A DNA stretch of 64,000 nt from an uncultured Prevotellaceae bacterium (GCA_900314755.1 OMWH01000001.1:163251-227250); one strand, 5' to 3'; counted from the stretch's first letter, positions 45,810 through 55,624 are shown. The notes: generated from the sequence alone by a model not told the origin. Numbers and translations are program-made.

Positions 45810-47323
45810 ATCTTAGGTGCCTTTCCTTTATCATAATAATACCAGTAGGTGTCTCTGAACTGAGCACTACCGCGTTGTTGGTTATACTGCATAAATCTTT
45901 GGAGGACGTTCGGGTCCTTGATATACTGTTGCCAATCCTCCTGAGAAGCCTCAGAGGCTGCCAGCCAGATGCAAAGAGCCTCCTGATAGAGTCTGCGGAT
46001 ACGAGGGGAATCCGAGCAGTAACGGTCGTAGTCACGTTTGAAGTTCTTCACATCCTTTAGTAGCAAGTTGCTGCACAAGATATAGTCGAGTGCCACCTCG
46101 TTCTTAGGATTGGAGTCGAGGAGCTGCATCATGATAAAATGAGCATTATCAGATACACTGATAGTGTCTTGCCGGTTCATGAACAGGGCTTTCTCCGCAT
46201 AGTATTTGTTACGTTTGGCATTCTTCGCCCAGTTGCCCCAGACAAACGTGTGCTCCAGCAGCCCTAAGTATTTCTGTGCGGCAGCGGTATCGCCCTTGAT
46301 AAGGTTACACTCGGCAAGACGCTTGACCATGCGGTTATTACGGTTGTTGGGTGAGAAGACGCATGCCATCAGGGCAGCCCGCTCACAGAACGTCATGTCA
46401 CCGAGTGCATAGTACAGCTCATTCATATTCTTGATAGTCAACATGGGGGTGTCAGGACCTATCTGATAGAATGTTCCCAGAACGTTGGGCTGATAGTTGA
46501 GCAACACCTCTGGCAATTGTCCTTGTTGGGCTTTCACCAGGTTATAGAAGAACAGCATCTCCGGAGTTGGACTTTCCTCTTCTTCCACGAGGCTCACCAC
46601 TTTATTCCAATTGCCGAAGTAATACTCGTCATCAACCTGAAACAGTTTCTCCAGATACCAGTTCGGCATCGTCAGTTTGCCGATGCCAGGATAGCTATAG
46701 AGCTGTCCTGTGGTGAGGAGGAAAGCCCCTTTCAACATGTATACCATAACAGCGGTAACGATGCCGGAAGGTAGTGCCCATTTCCAACTCCTGATGGCAG
46801 TGAAGAGGAGATAAAGCCATGCGCCATAGCCAAACAGCCAATAGGCAAGTGGTGTGAGAATGGCTATCCAGAAATTCTTCCGTGGTGTATGGCAAAAGAG
46901 CAGGGCGGCACCTGTTGCAGCATAGGTGGAACTTAACCCGAAGTCATAGCGGAGATGGCATATAGCCTCAAGGGTCGTCAGTACGACAGCAATAGCGAAA
47001 GCCCATCCTTTTTTCTGTCCTGTTTTCCGCAAGGCAGCGTAAAGAGTGCCCATCAACAGAAGCAGGGAGACCGTCAGGATGATACTTCCCGCATAGAGGT
47101 AATAGTAGAACTGGGTCAGGAAATCACCTATCCAGCAGGCAAGCCAGGCTGGTTTGTCGAAATAGGAGAAAAAGTAGTTATTCGTCCAAAGGAATAGCTG
47201 GTTCTGTTCCTTATAGAAGAAATGATAGGGATAGTATCCTTGAAAGAATACAAAACAGCCGACAGCCCATAGGAGGGCTGTCAGCCATGTGTATGGTATT
47301 TTAGATAGTTTAGTGTGCATCAT
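45806..47323 (-). CDS. DUF6057-like polytopic membrane protein, copy 3
   Basis: A 505-residue paralogue of copies 1 and 2. The shared segment after the first helix is YKEQNQLFLWTNNYFFSYFD and GDFLTQFYYYLYAG; further membrane helices follow to about residue 215, then a soluble helical half (AECNLIKGDTAAAQKYL). It is shorter than the others in the helix region. It overlaps the threonine aldolase gene by 14 bp and so appears to be transcribed from the argF' operon. The start could be 47323 or 47320. Confidence 0.72.
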   Translation of the reverse strand: MMHTKLSKIPYTWLTALLWAVGCFVFFQGYYPYHFFYKEQNQLFLWTNNYFFSYFDKPAWLACWIGDFLTQFYYYLYAGSIILTVSLLLLMGTLYAALRKTGQKKGWAFAIAVVLTTLEAICHLRYDFGLSSTYAATGAALLFCHTPRKNFWIAILTPLAYWLFGYGAWLYLLFTAIRSWKWALPSGIVTAVMVYMLKGAFLLTTGQLYSYPGIGKLTMPNWYLEKLFQVDDEYYFGNWNKVVSLVEEEESPTPEMLFFYNLVKAQQGQLPEVLLNYQPNVLGTFYQIGPDTPMLTIKNMNELYYALGDMTFCERAALMACVFSPNNRNNRMVKRLAECNLIKGDTAAAQKYLGLLEHTFVWGNWAKNAKRNKYYAEKALFMNRQDTISVSDNAHFIMMQLLDSNPKNEVALDYILCSNLLLKDVKNFKRDYDRYCSDSPRIRRLYQEALCIWLAASEASQEDWQQYIKDPNVLQRFMQYNQQRGSAQFRDTYWYYYDKGKAPKI

Positions 47324-48347
47324 TCAGTGTTTTTTCCAATACATCAAGTTCCTCTTCCGTGGTTGCCCAGCTAGTTACGAAGCGGCAGATGGTACGATGC
47401 CCCGGGGCTTGTCCCCAATGGGTGAACTCTATCGTTTTGGAAAGTTTCTCTACCACCGCATCTGGCAGGATGACAAACTGCTGGTTGGTAGGTGAGTCGA
47501 TGAAGAACTCAACATTTTTCTGCTGGAAGATGGCTTTCATCTTCATTGCCATCTTAATAGCATGGCGGGAGAGGTTGAAGTAGAGGTCGCCCGTAAACAA
47601 CGCCTCAAACTGCAGACCGATGAGGGCTCCCTTGGCGATAACGGCACCGTGTTGCTTCTGGATGGAGAAGAAATGCTTATGGGCACGACGGTTGGTGAAA
47701 ACGACCGCCTCACCGCACAGGGCACCGATCTTCGTTCCGCCAATATAGAAGACATCACAATGGCGGGCAAGATAGGGGAGGGTGATGTCATTCCCCTCAG
47801 CCATCAGCCCATATCCCAAGCGGGCACCGTCAATATATAGAGGTATCTCATAATGCTGGCATACCTGATAGATCTCATCCAGTTCCTTGGCAGTGTAGAT
47901 AGTGCCTAACTCTGTCGGGAAGGTGATATAGACCAGTCCGGGGAATACGGCATGGGCATTATTGCCGTCATGCATGAAGTCATCCAGATATTTATCCAGT
48001 ACCTTGGGATTCATCTTGCCATTGTCACCTGGCAGCGTGATAATCTTATGCTCGGTAAACTCCACGGCTCCGCACTCATGGACATTGATATGCCCCGTCT
48101 CCACACAGATGACACCCTCATATTGATAGAGCATCGAATCAATGGTGGTGGCATTGGTCTGGGTTCCTCCTGTCAGAAAGAATATCTGGGCATCAGGCAT
48201 GCCACATGCCTCTCGGATACGGTCTTTTGCCCGTTCGCTGAATTCATCGAAACCATAAGGAGTGGGTTTAGCTCCATTATATCTCATCAAGTTCTCCAGA
48301 ACTTTCGGATGAGCCCCATTATTGTAGTCGCACTCAAAAGAAATCAT
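47310..48347 (-). CDS. low-specificity L-threonine aldolase
   Basis: A 345-residue fold-type I PLP enzyme cleaving threonine or allo-threonine to glycine and acetaldehyde. Seen are LTGGTQTN (phosphate-binding region, near 58), the Asp-Gly-Ala-Arg block YIDGARLGYGL near 170, and the PLP lysine in FYIGGTKIGALCGEA near 205. It lies between argF' and the DUF6057 gene with overlaps on both sides. The second member of the family, a true beta-eliminating lyase, is less likely. Confidence 0.85.
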   Translation of the reverse strand: MISFECDYNNGAHPKVLENLMRYNGAKPTPYGFDEFSERAKDRIREACGMPDAQIFFLTGGTQTNATTIDSMLYQYEGVICVETGHINVHECGAVEFTEHKIITLPGDNGKMNPKVLDKYLDDFMHDGNNAHAVFPGLVYITFPTELGTIYTAKELDEIYQVCQHYEIPLYIDGARLGYGLMAEGNDITLPYLARHCDVFYIGGTKIGALCGEAVVFTNRRAHKHFFSIQKQHGAVIAKGALIGLQFEALFTGDLYFNLSRHAIKMAMKMKAIFQQKNVEFFIDSPTNQQFVILPDAVVEKLSKTIEFTHWGQAPGHRTICRFVTSWATTEEELDVLEKTLNDAH

Positions 48348-49318
48348 AATGATTCCAACATACGTTTAATAACCACTGAACAAGAAATCTCACGGTTTGC
48401 TGCCTCTGGGATGACGATGCTGTTGGCACTCTCTATGACATCATCCGTTACGATAAGTCCTCGGCGGACGGGCAGGCAGTGCATGAACTTACCATTGTTG
48501 GTCCATGACATATGTTCCGTATCCACCGTCCATGACATATCCTTGGAGGTGATCTTACCATAGTCGGCGGGATTTGTCACACCAGGGTTGCTCCAGTTCT
48601 TGGCATAGATGAAGTCGGCTCCCTCGAAGGCTTTCTTCTGGTCGTACTCCACTCGTGCATTTCCTACGAACTTAGGATCCAGCTCGTAGCCCTCCGGGTG
48701 GGTGATGACAAAGTCAACATCAGCGGCATTCATCCATTGGGCAAAAGAATTAGGAACAGCCTGCGGCAAGGCACGGCAGTGGGGAGCCCATGTCAGCACC
48801 ACCTTGGGCTTTTTCTTATTCTCTGAGTTATCAGAATACTCCGAAATGGTAATCAGGTCGGCAAAAGCCTGAAGCGGGTGGACGGTGGCTGTCTCCATGG
48901 CAAAGACAGGCTTGCCACTATATTTAATAAACTGGTTGAGCACCGTCTCGGCATAGTCATACTCACGGTCGGTCAGTCCTGCGAAGGAGCGTACGCCAAT
49001 CATGTCACAGTAGCAGCCCATCACGGGAATGGCTTCCAAAAGATGCTCACTCTTATCGCCATCCATGATGACACCCCGCTCCGTCTCCAGTTTCCACGCA
49101 CCGGCATTCACATCGAGCACGATGACGTTCATGCCGAGGTTCATGGCAGCCTTCTGCGTAGACAAACGGGTACGAAGGGAGTTATTGAAGAAAATCATCA
49201 GCAGGGTCTTGTTCTTACCCAGATGCTGATACTTGAAACGGTCGTTCTTAATCTCTTGTGCTTCCGCCAGTGCTTTCTCCAGCGGACCGATATCTTCTAC
49301 GTTAATAAAGGTTTTCAT
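48344..49318 (-). CDS. argF': N-acyl-L-ornithine carbamoyltransferase (N-succinylornithine type)
   Basis: A 324-residue carbamoyltransferase of the Bacteroides/Xanthomonas type, acting on an N-acylated ornithine in arginine synthesis. The carbamoyl-phosphate motif SLRTRLSTQK (near 47), the HPLQAFADL block, and HCLPVRRGL near 292 are present. In the Bacteroides enzyme residue 90 in the DGDKP loop selects N-succinylornithine; here that loop is DGDKS, with Ser90. Among published swaps of this site, small residues favour the succinyl substrate, so I infer succinylornithine use. It overlaps the aldolase by four bases and is preceded by a leader repeat. Confidence 0.9.
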   Translation of the reverse strand: MKTFINVEDIGPLEKALAEAQEIKNDRFKYQHLGKNKTLLMIFFNNSLRTRLSTQKAAMNLGMNVIVLDVNAGAWKLETERGVIMDGDKSEHLLEAIPVMGCYCDMIGVRSFAGLTDREYDYAETVLNQFIKYSGKPVFAMETATVHPLQAFADLITISEYSDNSENKKKPKVVLTWAPHCRALPQAVPNSFAQWMNAADVDFVITHPEGYELDPKFVGNARVEYDQKKAFEGADFIYAKNWSNPGVTNPADYGKITSKDMSWTVDTEHMSWTNNGKFMHCLPVRRGLIVTDDVIESANSIVIPEAANREISCSVVIKRMLESL

Positions 49319-49383
49319 ATTATTTTGTTATTACGATACTACGTTATTACGTTATTCGATATTCCGATATTTCGATATTCGAA
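49319..49383 (-). repeat. intercistronic leader repeat before argF'
   Basis: The 65-bp gap is filled with units such as CGAAATAT and CGGAATAT followed by AATAACG in gene sense. Same family and orientation as 18616-18682. Confidence 0.85.
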
Positions 49384-50634
49384 TTATGGGCGAATCTGTC
49401 CCTCACCCTCGATAAGCCACTTATAGGTGGTGATTTCCTCCAGTGCCATAGGTCCGCGTGGACCGAGCTTCTGGGTGCTGATACCTATCTCCGCACCCAA
49501 CCCGAACTGGGCTCCGTCTGTGAAGGAAGTCGGTGCGTTCCAATAGACACAGGCGGCATCCACTTGTTGCTGGAAGATTCTGGCGTGTGCTTCATTATCA
49601 GTGATAATTGCCTCACTATGTCCAGAACCATATTGGTCAATGTGTTCCATGGCTTCCTCTAAGGAAGAAACGGTCTTTATTGCCATCTTATAGTCCATAA
49701 ACTCAGTACCGAACGAGTCGGAGGTGGCTGGTTGCAAAAGGATATCAGGATAGTGTCCTGTCAACATCTGGTAAGCCGGTGCGTCGGCATAGAGGGTCAC
49801 TTTGTAGTCGAGTAGTGGTTTGACAAGTTCCTGCAAGTCACCTAAGCGGTTCTCATGGATAATCAGACAGTCGAGGGCATTACAGACACTCACACGGCGT
49901 GTCTTCGCATTGCAGACGATAGCCTTGCCCATTTCCAGATTCGCCTCTTCGTCAAAATAGGTGTTCACCACACCGGCACCAGTCTCTATCACGGGGATGC
50001 GGGCGGTATCGCGGACAAAGTCTATCAAGCGTCGTCCTCCCCTTGGTATACATAAATCGATATATCCCACGGCATTCAGCATCGCCCCCGTTGCCTCATG
50101 GGTGGCAGGTAACAAAGTCACCACATCAGTATTGACACCGTAACGCTCCAGTACCTCGTGGATCAGCTCTACGGAAGCCTGGTTCGAGAGATCAGCGTCA
50201 GAGCCTCCTTTCAGGACACAGGCATTACCACTCTTGAAGCAGAGCGAGAAGACATCGAAGGTCACATTGGGGCGTGCCTCGTATATCATGCCGATGACCC
50301 CAAAGGGCACAGAGGTCCTGCAGAGACGTAGCCCGTTGGGTAGTGTCTTTGCTTTGGTGATATGTCCTAAAGGAGTAGGCAGTGATGCTACATTACGCAT
50401 ATCTGCCGCAATATCGTTGAGGCGTTTCTCCGTCAACTGCAGACGGTCATAGAGTGGATTCTTCATATCCATCTTCGCCAAGTCTTTCTCGTTGGCAGCC
50501 AAGACCCGTTCTTTTAAGTCCACGATGGCATCGGCAACAGCCATCAGGATGTCGTTACGTTGTTGGTCGGAGAGTAACGCCAGACTCTTGCTGGCAGTCT
50601 TTACTCGTTGAAAGGTTTCAGTCAGATCAATCAT
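49384..50634 (-). CDS. proA: gamma-glutamyl phosphate reductase
   Basis: A 416-residue aldehyde-dehydrogenase-like enzyme reducing glutamyl-5-phosphate in proline synthesis. [18 protein letters not shown] (near 100), [18 protein letters not shown], the catalytic-Cys region and [19 protein letters not shown] are all seen. The start at 50634 ([12 protein letters not shown]) is chosen over 50739, which would overlap proB by 113 bp. It overlaps proB by 8 bp. Confidence 0.95.
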   Translation of the reverse strand: MIDLTETFQRVKTASKSLALLSDQQRNDILMAVADAIVDLKERVLAANEKDLAKMDMKNPLYDRLQLTEKRLNDIAADMRNVASLPTPLGHITKAKTLPNGLRLCRTSVPFGVIGMIYEARPNVTFDVFSLCFKSGNACVLKGGSDADLSNQASVELIHEVLERYGVNTDVVTLLPATHEATGAMLNAVGYIDLCIPRGGRRLIDFVRDTARIPVIETGAGVVNTYFDEEANLEMGKAIVCNAKTRRVSVCNALDCLIIHENRLGDLQELVKPLLDYKVTLYADAPAYQMLTGHYPDILLQPATSDSFGTEFMDYKMAIKTVSSLEEAMEHIDQYGSGHSEAIITDNEAHARIFQQQVDAACVYWNAPTSFTDGAQFGLGAEIGISTQKLGPRGPMALEEITTYKWLIEGEGQIRP

Positions 50635-51406
50635 GTTTGGTTGGTATAAAATCTGTATGTGGTATTTCTTGTGGTCTCTCCATGAGGTCGACGAGGATGT
50701 TGTCGCGTTCCCCATTGGCAATGATGACACGGATGCCATCCTTGGACAGTTGACTCGCTGTCATGTATTTGGAATGCATACCTCCTCTTCCGAAAGCGCT
50801 CTTCTCCACTTGGATGTATTGGCTGAGGTCGGTGCCGGGCTTCACGTCGCGTATCAGTTCTGAACGCTCATCGTCGGGTTGTCCGGTATAGATGCCATCA
50901 ATGTTAGACAACAGGATGAGCATGTCGGCATGCATCATGCGGGCTATCAGTCCCGACAGCTCGTCGTTATCGGTAAACATCAGCTCGGTGACGCTGACCG
51001 TATCGTTCTCGTTGACTATCGGCAGGACACCATTCTCCAGCATCACCGTCATGCAGGCTCGCTGGTTCTCATACTGCTCACCAGGCTGGAAGTTCTCTTT
51101 CATCGTCAGTACCTGTCCTACATGGATATGAAACTCACGGAACAGGTCGTAGTAAAGTCCGATAAGTTTCACTTGTCCCAGGGCAGAGAATAACTGGCGT
51201 TGCTCCACGGAGTCAAGGGAGTGGTCTACCTTCAGCTCTCTTCTTCCGCAGGCAACGGCTCCTGACGACACAAGAATCACCTCTTTGTCGTTCCGTATCA
51301 GCCAGGCTATCTGGTCAACCAATGCTGACATGCGGGTAACGTCCAGTTTGCCGTCGACCCTTGTCAATACATTAGAACCGACTTTTACTACGATGCGCTG
51401 TCTCAT
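50627..51406 (-). CDS. proB: glutamate 5-kinase, without PUA domain
   Basis: A 259-residue amino-acid kinase making glutamyl-5-phosphate, the first step of proline synthesis. KVGSNVLTR at the N-terminus, [11 protein letters not shown] near 46, NENDTVS near 133, and [13 protein letters not shown] near 215 are the family motifs. The C-terminal PUA domain found in the roughly 367-residue E. coli enzyme is absent. Overlaps the acyl-CoA synthetase gene by four bases and proA by 8. Confidence 0.93.
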   Translation of the reverse strand: MRQRIVVKVGSNVLTRVDGKLDVTRMSALVDQIAWLIRNDKEVILVSSGAVACGRRELKVDHSLDSVEQRQLFSALGQVKLIGLYYDLFREFHIHVGQVLTMKENFQPGEQYENQRACMTVMLENGVLPIVNENDTVSVTELMFTDNDELSGLIARMMHADMLILLSNIDGIYTGQPDDERSELIRDVKPGTDLSQYIQVEKSAFGRGGMHSKYMTASQLSKDGIRVIIANGERDNILVDLMERPQEIPHTDFIPTKHD

Positions 51407-53070
51407 TTCTGCTTGTCCTTTTCTCTGATTTCTACTCGGCGAATCTTTCCCGAGATGGTCTTGGGCAGCTCGTCAACGAACTCGACGATGCGGGGGTACT
51501 TATAAGGAGCCGTCTCTTTCTTGACATGCTGCTGCAGTTCCTTTACCAAATCATCACCAGCCTTGTCTTTCCATTCCTTACCCAAGACAACGGTAGCCTT
51601 GACCACCATGCCGCGGATGTCATCGGGGACACCGGTGATGGCACATTCCACGACGGCAGGGTGAGTCATCAGTGCACTCTCTACCTCAAACGGGCCGATG
51701 CGGTAGCCACTCGACTTAATGACATCGTCAATACGTCCCTCAAACCAGTAGTAGCCATCCTCATCACGCCATGCCATGTCACCGGTATGGTAGAGTCCGT
51801 CATGCCATGCCTCCTTGGTCAGTTCGGGGTCACGGTAGTATTCCTTGAAGAGTCCGATGGGTTTCTTGTCACCGACACGTACCACGATTTCTCCTTTCTC
51901 ACCATCCTCACATGGAGTGCCGTCGGGACGGATGAGGTCGATGTTATATTGGGCATTGGGAATACCCATGCTGCCAGGCTTGGGCTTCATCCATGGCATG
52001 GTACCTAATGTCATGGTGGTCTCTGTCTGTCCGAAACCTTCCATCATCTGGATACCGGTCTTCTCCTTGAACTTGTCGAAGACAGCGGGGTTCAGCGCCT
52101 CACCGGCTGTGGTGCAGTATTCGAGGGACGAGAGGTCGTATTTCGACAAATCCTCACGAATCATGAAACGGTAGATGGTAGGAGGCGCGCAGAACGAGGT
52201 GACTTTGTATTTCTCTATCTGGCGGAGCAAGGTGTCCGCATTGAACTTCTCATGGTCGAAGACAAAGACGGTGGCTCCGGCGAACCATTGTCCGTAGAAC
52301 TTGCCCCATACTGCCTTGCCCCATCCTGTATCGGCAACGGTCAGGTGCAATGACCCTTCATGCAGGTTATGCCAGAAGACACCCGTTGTCAGATGTCCCA
52401 TCGCATAGAGGTAGTCATGTGCCACCATCTTAGGCTCACCACTGGTACCACTGGTGAAGTACATCAGCATGGTGTCCTCATTCGTGTTGACGAAAGCCGG
52501 TTTGACAAACTTCGGCGCTTGCTTCCATTCTTTCTGCCAGTCACGGAATCCCTCAGGGATGGGCTTTCCATGGTCGGTGATCGTGATATATTGCTTCACC
52601 GTGGGGCTCTCTGCCTTGGCAGCCTGTATCTGGCTGACCACATAAGGATCATCAACACAGATAATCGCCTTGACAGAAGCACGGGTGTTACGATATACGA
52701 TGTCGTGCTTGGTCAGCATATGGGTGGCTGGGATGACAATGGCTCCGATCTTATGCAAAGCGAGCATCACCACCCACCATTCATAGCGGCGCTTCAGAAT
52801 CAGCATCACAGGGTCGTTCTTGCCAATACCTAATGACAGCAGATAGGAAGCTGCCTGGTCGGTCTGCTCCTTCAACTGTGCGAAGGTTGTGCGTATCTCG
52901 TCACCTAAGTCATTCGTCCATAGGATGGCGAGTCCCTCTGGTTTCTCTTTTGCCCATTCGTCCATCACGTCATAGGCGAAGTTGAAGTTCTCAGGGATGA
53001 TGAACTTCAGGTTTTTATTGTAGTCCTCCACAGAAGTGAAGGTCGTCTGTTTTAAAAATCTCTCTATCAT
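51403..53070 (-). CDS. AMP-dependent acyl-CoA synthetase
   Basis: A 555-residue ANL-superfamily ligase activating an organic acid with ATP and CoA. Motifs: YFTSGTSGEPKMVAHDY near 208, EGFGQTETT near 345, HTGDMAWRDEDGYYWFEGR near 435, and the C-terminal PKTISGKIRR with the catalytic Lys. The length and the opening (FNFAYDVMDEWAKEKPEG) fit the acetyl/medium-chain branch; the acid is unknown. It is next to an XRE-cupin regulator, a pairing seen often in Bacteroidota. Starts after a leader repeat. Confidence 0.88.
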   Translation of the reverse strand: MIERFLKQTTFTSVEDYNKNLKFIIPENFNFAYDVMDEWAKEKPEGLAILWTNDLGDEIRTTFAQLKEQTDQAASYLLSLGIGKNDPVMLILKRRYEWWVVMLALHKIGAIVIPATHMLTKHDIVYRNTRASVKAIICVDDPYVVSQIQAAKAESPTVKQYITITDHGKPIPEGFRDWQKEWKQAPKFVKPAFVNTNEDTMLMYFTSGTSGEPKMVAHDYLYAMGHLTTGVFWHNLHEGSLHLTVADTGWGKAVWGKFYGQWFAGATVFVFDHEKFNADTLLRQIEKYKVTSFCAPPTIYRFMIREDLSKYDLSSLEYCTTAGEALNPAVFDKFKEKTGIQMMEGFGQTETTMTLGTMPWMKPKPGSMGIPNAQYNIDLIRPDGTPCEDGEKGEIVVRVGDKKPIGLFKEYYRDPELTKEAWHDGLYHTGDMAWRDEDGYYWFEGRIDDVIKSSGYRIGPFEVESALMTHPAVVECAITGVPDDIRGMVVKATVVLGKEWKDKAGDDLVKELQQHVKKETAPYKYPRIVEFVDELPKTISGKIRRVEIREKDKQK

Positions 53071-53117
53071 GTTCGTTATTCGTCGATTACGATATTTTGA
53101 TATCTCGATATTTCGAA
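53071..53117 (-). repeat. intercistronic leader repeat before the acyl-CoA synthetase gene
   Basis: Gene-sense units CGAAATATCGAGATATC and AAAATATCG, then AATAACG before the ATG. Third member of the family at 18616 and 49319. Confidence 0.8.
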
Positions 53118-53124
53118 AGGAAAC

Positions 53125-53685
53125 TTACTCAACTGTAAATGCCAGGAACTTCACTGCTTTATTACCAACGGCAAGCATGCCATGGGGCTTGGTGGAGTCG
53201 AAATAAATACTGTCACCCTCCTCCAGTACGATGGTCTTGCCACCGATATAGAGTTCCATGGCTCCCTCCAGTACGAGGTTGAACTCCTGACCGGCATGGG
53301 TGTTCTTGTAAATAGTACGGGCACCTGGCTTGGGCTCTACCGTCACGATGAACACGTCAGCCTTGTGGTTGACAAAACCTCCGACCAGCGACTGGTATTT
53401 GTATGCCTTGGTACGTTCTATGGACATGCCCTGCCCCTTGCGTGTCACGTAATATGACTTCATGTGTGGTGCCTCGGCAAAGATCAGTTCCTCGGTGGAC
53501 ACACCGTATTTGCGGGCAATCTTCATGAGGTTGGAGATGGTGATGTCCATCTCGCCAGCCTCTATCTTCTCGTATTTCTCTGTTGAGATACCAATGGTCT
53601 CTGCCATCTCGCTCACTGGGATGTCCAGTACGTCACGCAGTCCGCGCAACCGTTCCCCAATTTGTTTTAGTTGTTCGTCTATCAT
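53125..53685 (-). CDS. XRE-family regulator with C-terminal cupin domain
   Basis: A 186-residue transcription factor. An XRE helix-turn-helix domain (residues about 10-65; LDIPVSEMAETIGISTEKYEKIE) is followed by a linker and a cupin sensor domain (about 115-183; HAGQEFNLVLEGAMELYIGG, DSIYFDSTKPHGMLAVG) that would bind a small molecule. The two metal-type histidines are seen. It lies between proC (four-base overlap) and the acyl-CoA synthetase and probably controls the latter. Confidence 0.9.
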   Translation of the reverse strand: MIDEQLKQIGERLRGLRDVLDIPVSEMAETIGISTEKYEKIEAGEMDITISNLMKIARKYGVSTEELIFAEAPHMKSYYVTRKGQGMSIERTKAYKYQSLVGGFVNHKADVFIVTVEPKPGARTIYKNTHAGQEFNLVLEGAMELYIGGKTIVLEEGDSIYFDSTKPHGMLAVGNKAVKFLAFTVE

Positions 53686-54464
53686 ATTTTCATTCCTGCT
53701 TTTAGTCCTTTAATAACACTTGATGTGAACCCGGCATGCTCCATCTCGTTGAGTCCCTTGATGGTTACTCCGCCAGGGGTTGTCACCAGATCGATGGCTG
53801 CCTCGGGGTGCAGACCACTTGCCTGCAATAACTCGACAGCACCTTTCATGGTCTGCATCACGATCTGTTTGGCATCGTCTGCCTTGAAACCTAACTCCAC
53901 TCCCCCCTCTGAGGCTGCACGGATGTACCGCATGGCATAGGCAATACCGCAAGAGGCAAGGGTAGTACCGGCGGCAAGGTGCTGCTCGTCGGTGATAATC
54001 GTCTGTCCCATCTCATCAAAGATCGCCTTCACCAGCTCTGTCTGTTGCGGTGTCACATCAGCACAAGGAACGATAAAGGTCATCGAGGCGAGCTGGGCGA
54101 TGGCGATATTGGGAATCATCAGGAACAAGGGGGGGCAGTCGGGCAGCCACTCCTTGATCTTCGCAGAAGAGACACCCGCCGCTATCACGATGAGAATCTG
54201 CTTCTTGGCATCCAATACGTCCTTGATACCTTTCAGTACTTGCTCTACCAGCCATGGCTTTACACAGACACAGACGATATCCGCTCCCTGTGCCGCCAAC
54301 TGGTTGTCGGTTGTTACTGATACACCCTGCTGGGCAAATTTCTCCACGACTTGCTGGGAGGGGTCTGCTACGGTGATGTCCTCGTTTCTGAAGCGCTCAC
54401 CCTTGATGAGACCCTCTACGGTGGCGCCACCCATGGCACCAGCTCCTATCATTGCTATCTTCAT
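53682..54464 (-). CDS. proC: pyrroline-5-carboxylate reductase
   Basis: A 260-residue NAD(P)H-dependent reductase completing proline synthesis. It has the Rossmann start MKIAMIGAGAMGGATVEGL, the conserved VKPW segment, the MPNI-like IPNIAIAQL block, GSGPAY-like ASCGIAYAMRYI, and the C-terminal DLVTTPGGVTIKGL signature. Overlaps argD and the XRE gene by four bases each, so the three are one transcript. Confidence 0.93.
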   Translation of the reverse strand: MKIAMIGAGAMGGATVEGLIKGERFRNEDITVADPSQQVVEKFAQQGVSVTTDNQLAAQGADIVCVCVKPWLVEQVLKGIKDVLDAKKQILIVIAAGVSSAKIKEWLPDCPPLFLMIPNIAIAQLASMTFIVPCADVTPQQTELVKAIFDEMGQTIITDEQHLAAGTTLASCGIAYAMRYIRAASEGGVELGFKADDAKQIVMQTMKGAVELLQASGLHPEAAIDLVTTPGGVTIKGLNEMEHAGFTSSVIKGLKAGMKI

Positions 54465-55624
54465 AACGCTGCTAATACTTTCTTGAGTTTCTCGATGAAT
54501 TGGTCTGCCTCGGCTTTACTTAGGCAAAGAGGTGGCAGCAGTCGCAGGATATTGGTTCCGGCACACCCGGTGAAACAGTGCTCCTGGTATATCAGTGGCT
54601 GGCGTACATCCTTATGGGGGATATCGAGGTCGATACCGATCATTAAGCCGCGTCCGCGGATATCCTGAATATGACTCTCACCCTTTGACTTCAATTCTTC
54701 AGTTCTTAAACTCTTCAATTCTTCCATCAGATAAGTTCCAACCTCGTGTGCATTCTCTACCAAATGCTCCTCCTCGAAGATGTCGAGGACGGCAAGGGCA
54801 GCGGCACAGGCAAGGTGGTTGCCACCGAAAGTAGTACCTAACTGCCCGTAGACGGGCTGGAACTCTGGTGAGATAAGTACACCGCCCATGGGGAATCCGT
54901 TGGCGATACCCTTTGCCACGGTGATGATATCAGGTTTGATGCCCAGCCACTGGTGAGCAAAGAACTTACCGCTACGTCCGTAACCGCATTGTATCTCGTC
55001 GCAGATCAAGGTGGCACCGTATCGTTTGCAGGCATAGGCAAGGTCTTGGGCAAACTGAGGCGTTGCCATCTGGATGCCGCCAACACCCTGGATACACTCA
55101 AGGATGACGGCAGCGACTCCACCTCTTGACAACTCACGGACCCATGGCTCGATGTCGTTCAGCGGCAGGAAACGTACGTGATGGTTGTCGTTCAGCGGTG
55201 CTACAATCTTCGGATTGTTGGTCACCTCAACAGCCAGAGAGGTACGACCGTGGAAAGCCTTCTCGCAGGACAGGATGCGTGTGGCATCGGGGTTCTTGAA
55301 CGAGGCTAGCTTCAAAGCGTTCTCATTCGCCTCGGCACCGCTGTTGATGAGAAACAGCTGGTAGTCCTCGTAACCGCTGATCTTTCCCAAGCGTTCGGCA
55401 AACTCCACCTGTAACTTGTTGATGACGGAATTGGAGTAGAACCCTATCTTCTGGAGTTGTTCCGTCACTTTCTGAATATAATGGGGATGGGAATGCCCTA
55501 CGGAGATGACAGCATGACCGCCATACAGGTCAAGGTACTCCACTCCTTTGTCGTCCCAAACCTTACAACCCTGTCCCTTTACGATATTCACGTCAAACAG
55601 GGGATATACGTCAAATAGTTTCAT
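54461..55624 (-). CDS. argD: acetyl/succinyl-ornithine aminotransferase
   Basis: A 387-residue class III PLP aminotransferase that forms N-acylornithine in arginine synthesis. GGHAVISVGHSHP (near 35), SGAEANENALKLA, CDEIQCGYGRSGKFFAHQW, and ITVAKGIANGFPMGG with the PLP Lys are present. A TTCAATTCTT-type repeat tract (54690-54725) encodes MEELKSLRTEELKSKG in the surface loop before IRGRGLMIGI. A -7 box TACCTTTG lies at 55654-55661 without a clear -33 box. Confidence 0.92.
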   Translation of the reverse strand: MKLFDVYPLFDVNIVKGQGCKVWDDKGVEYLDLYGGHAVISVGHSHPHYIQKVTEQLQKIGFYSNSVINKLQVEFAERLGKISGYEDYQLFLINSGAEANENALKLASFKNPDATRILSCEKAFHGRTSLAVEVTNNPKIVAPLNDNHHVRFLPLNDIEPWVRELSRGGVAAVILECIQGVGGIQMATPQFAQDLAYACKRYGATLICDEIQCGYGRSGKFFAHQWLGIKPDIITVAKGIANGFPMGGVLISPEFQPVYGQLGTTFGGNHLACAAALAVLDIFEEEHLVENAHEVGTYLMEELKSLRTEELKSKGESHIQDIRGRGLMIGIDLDIPHKDVRQPLIYQEHCFTGCAGTNILRLLPPLCLSKAEADQFIEKLKKVLAAL

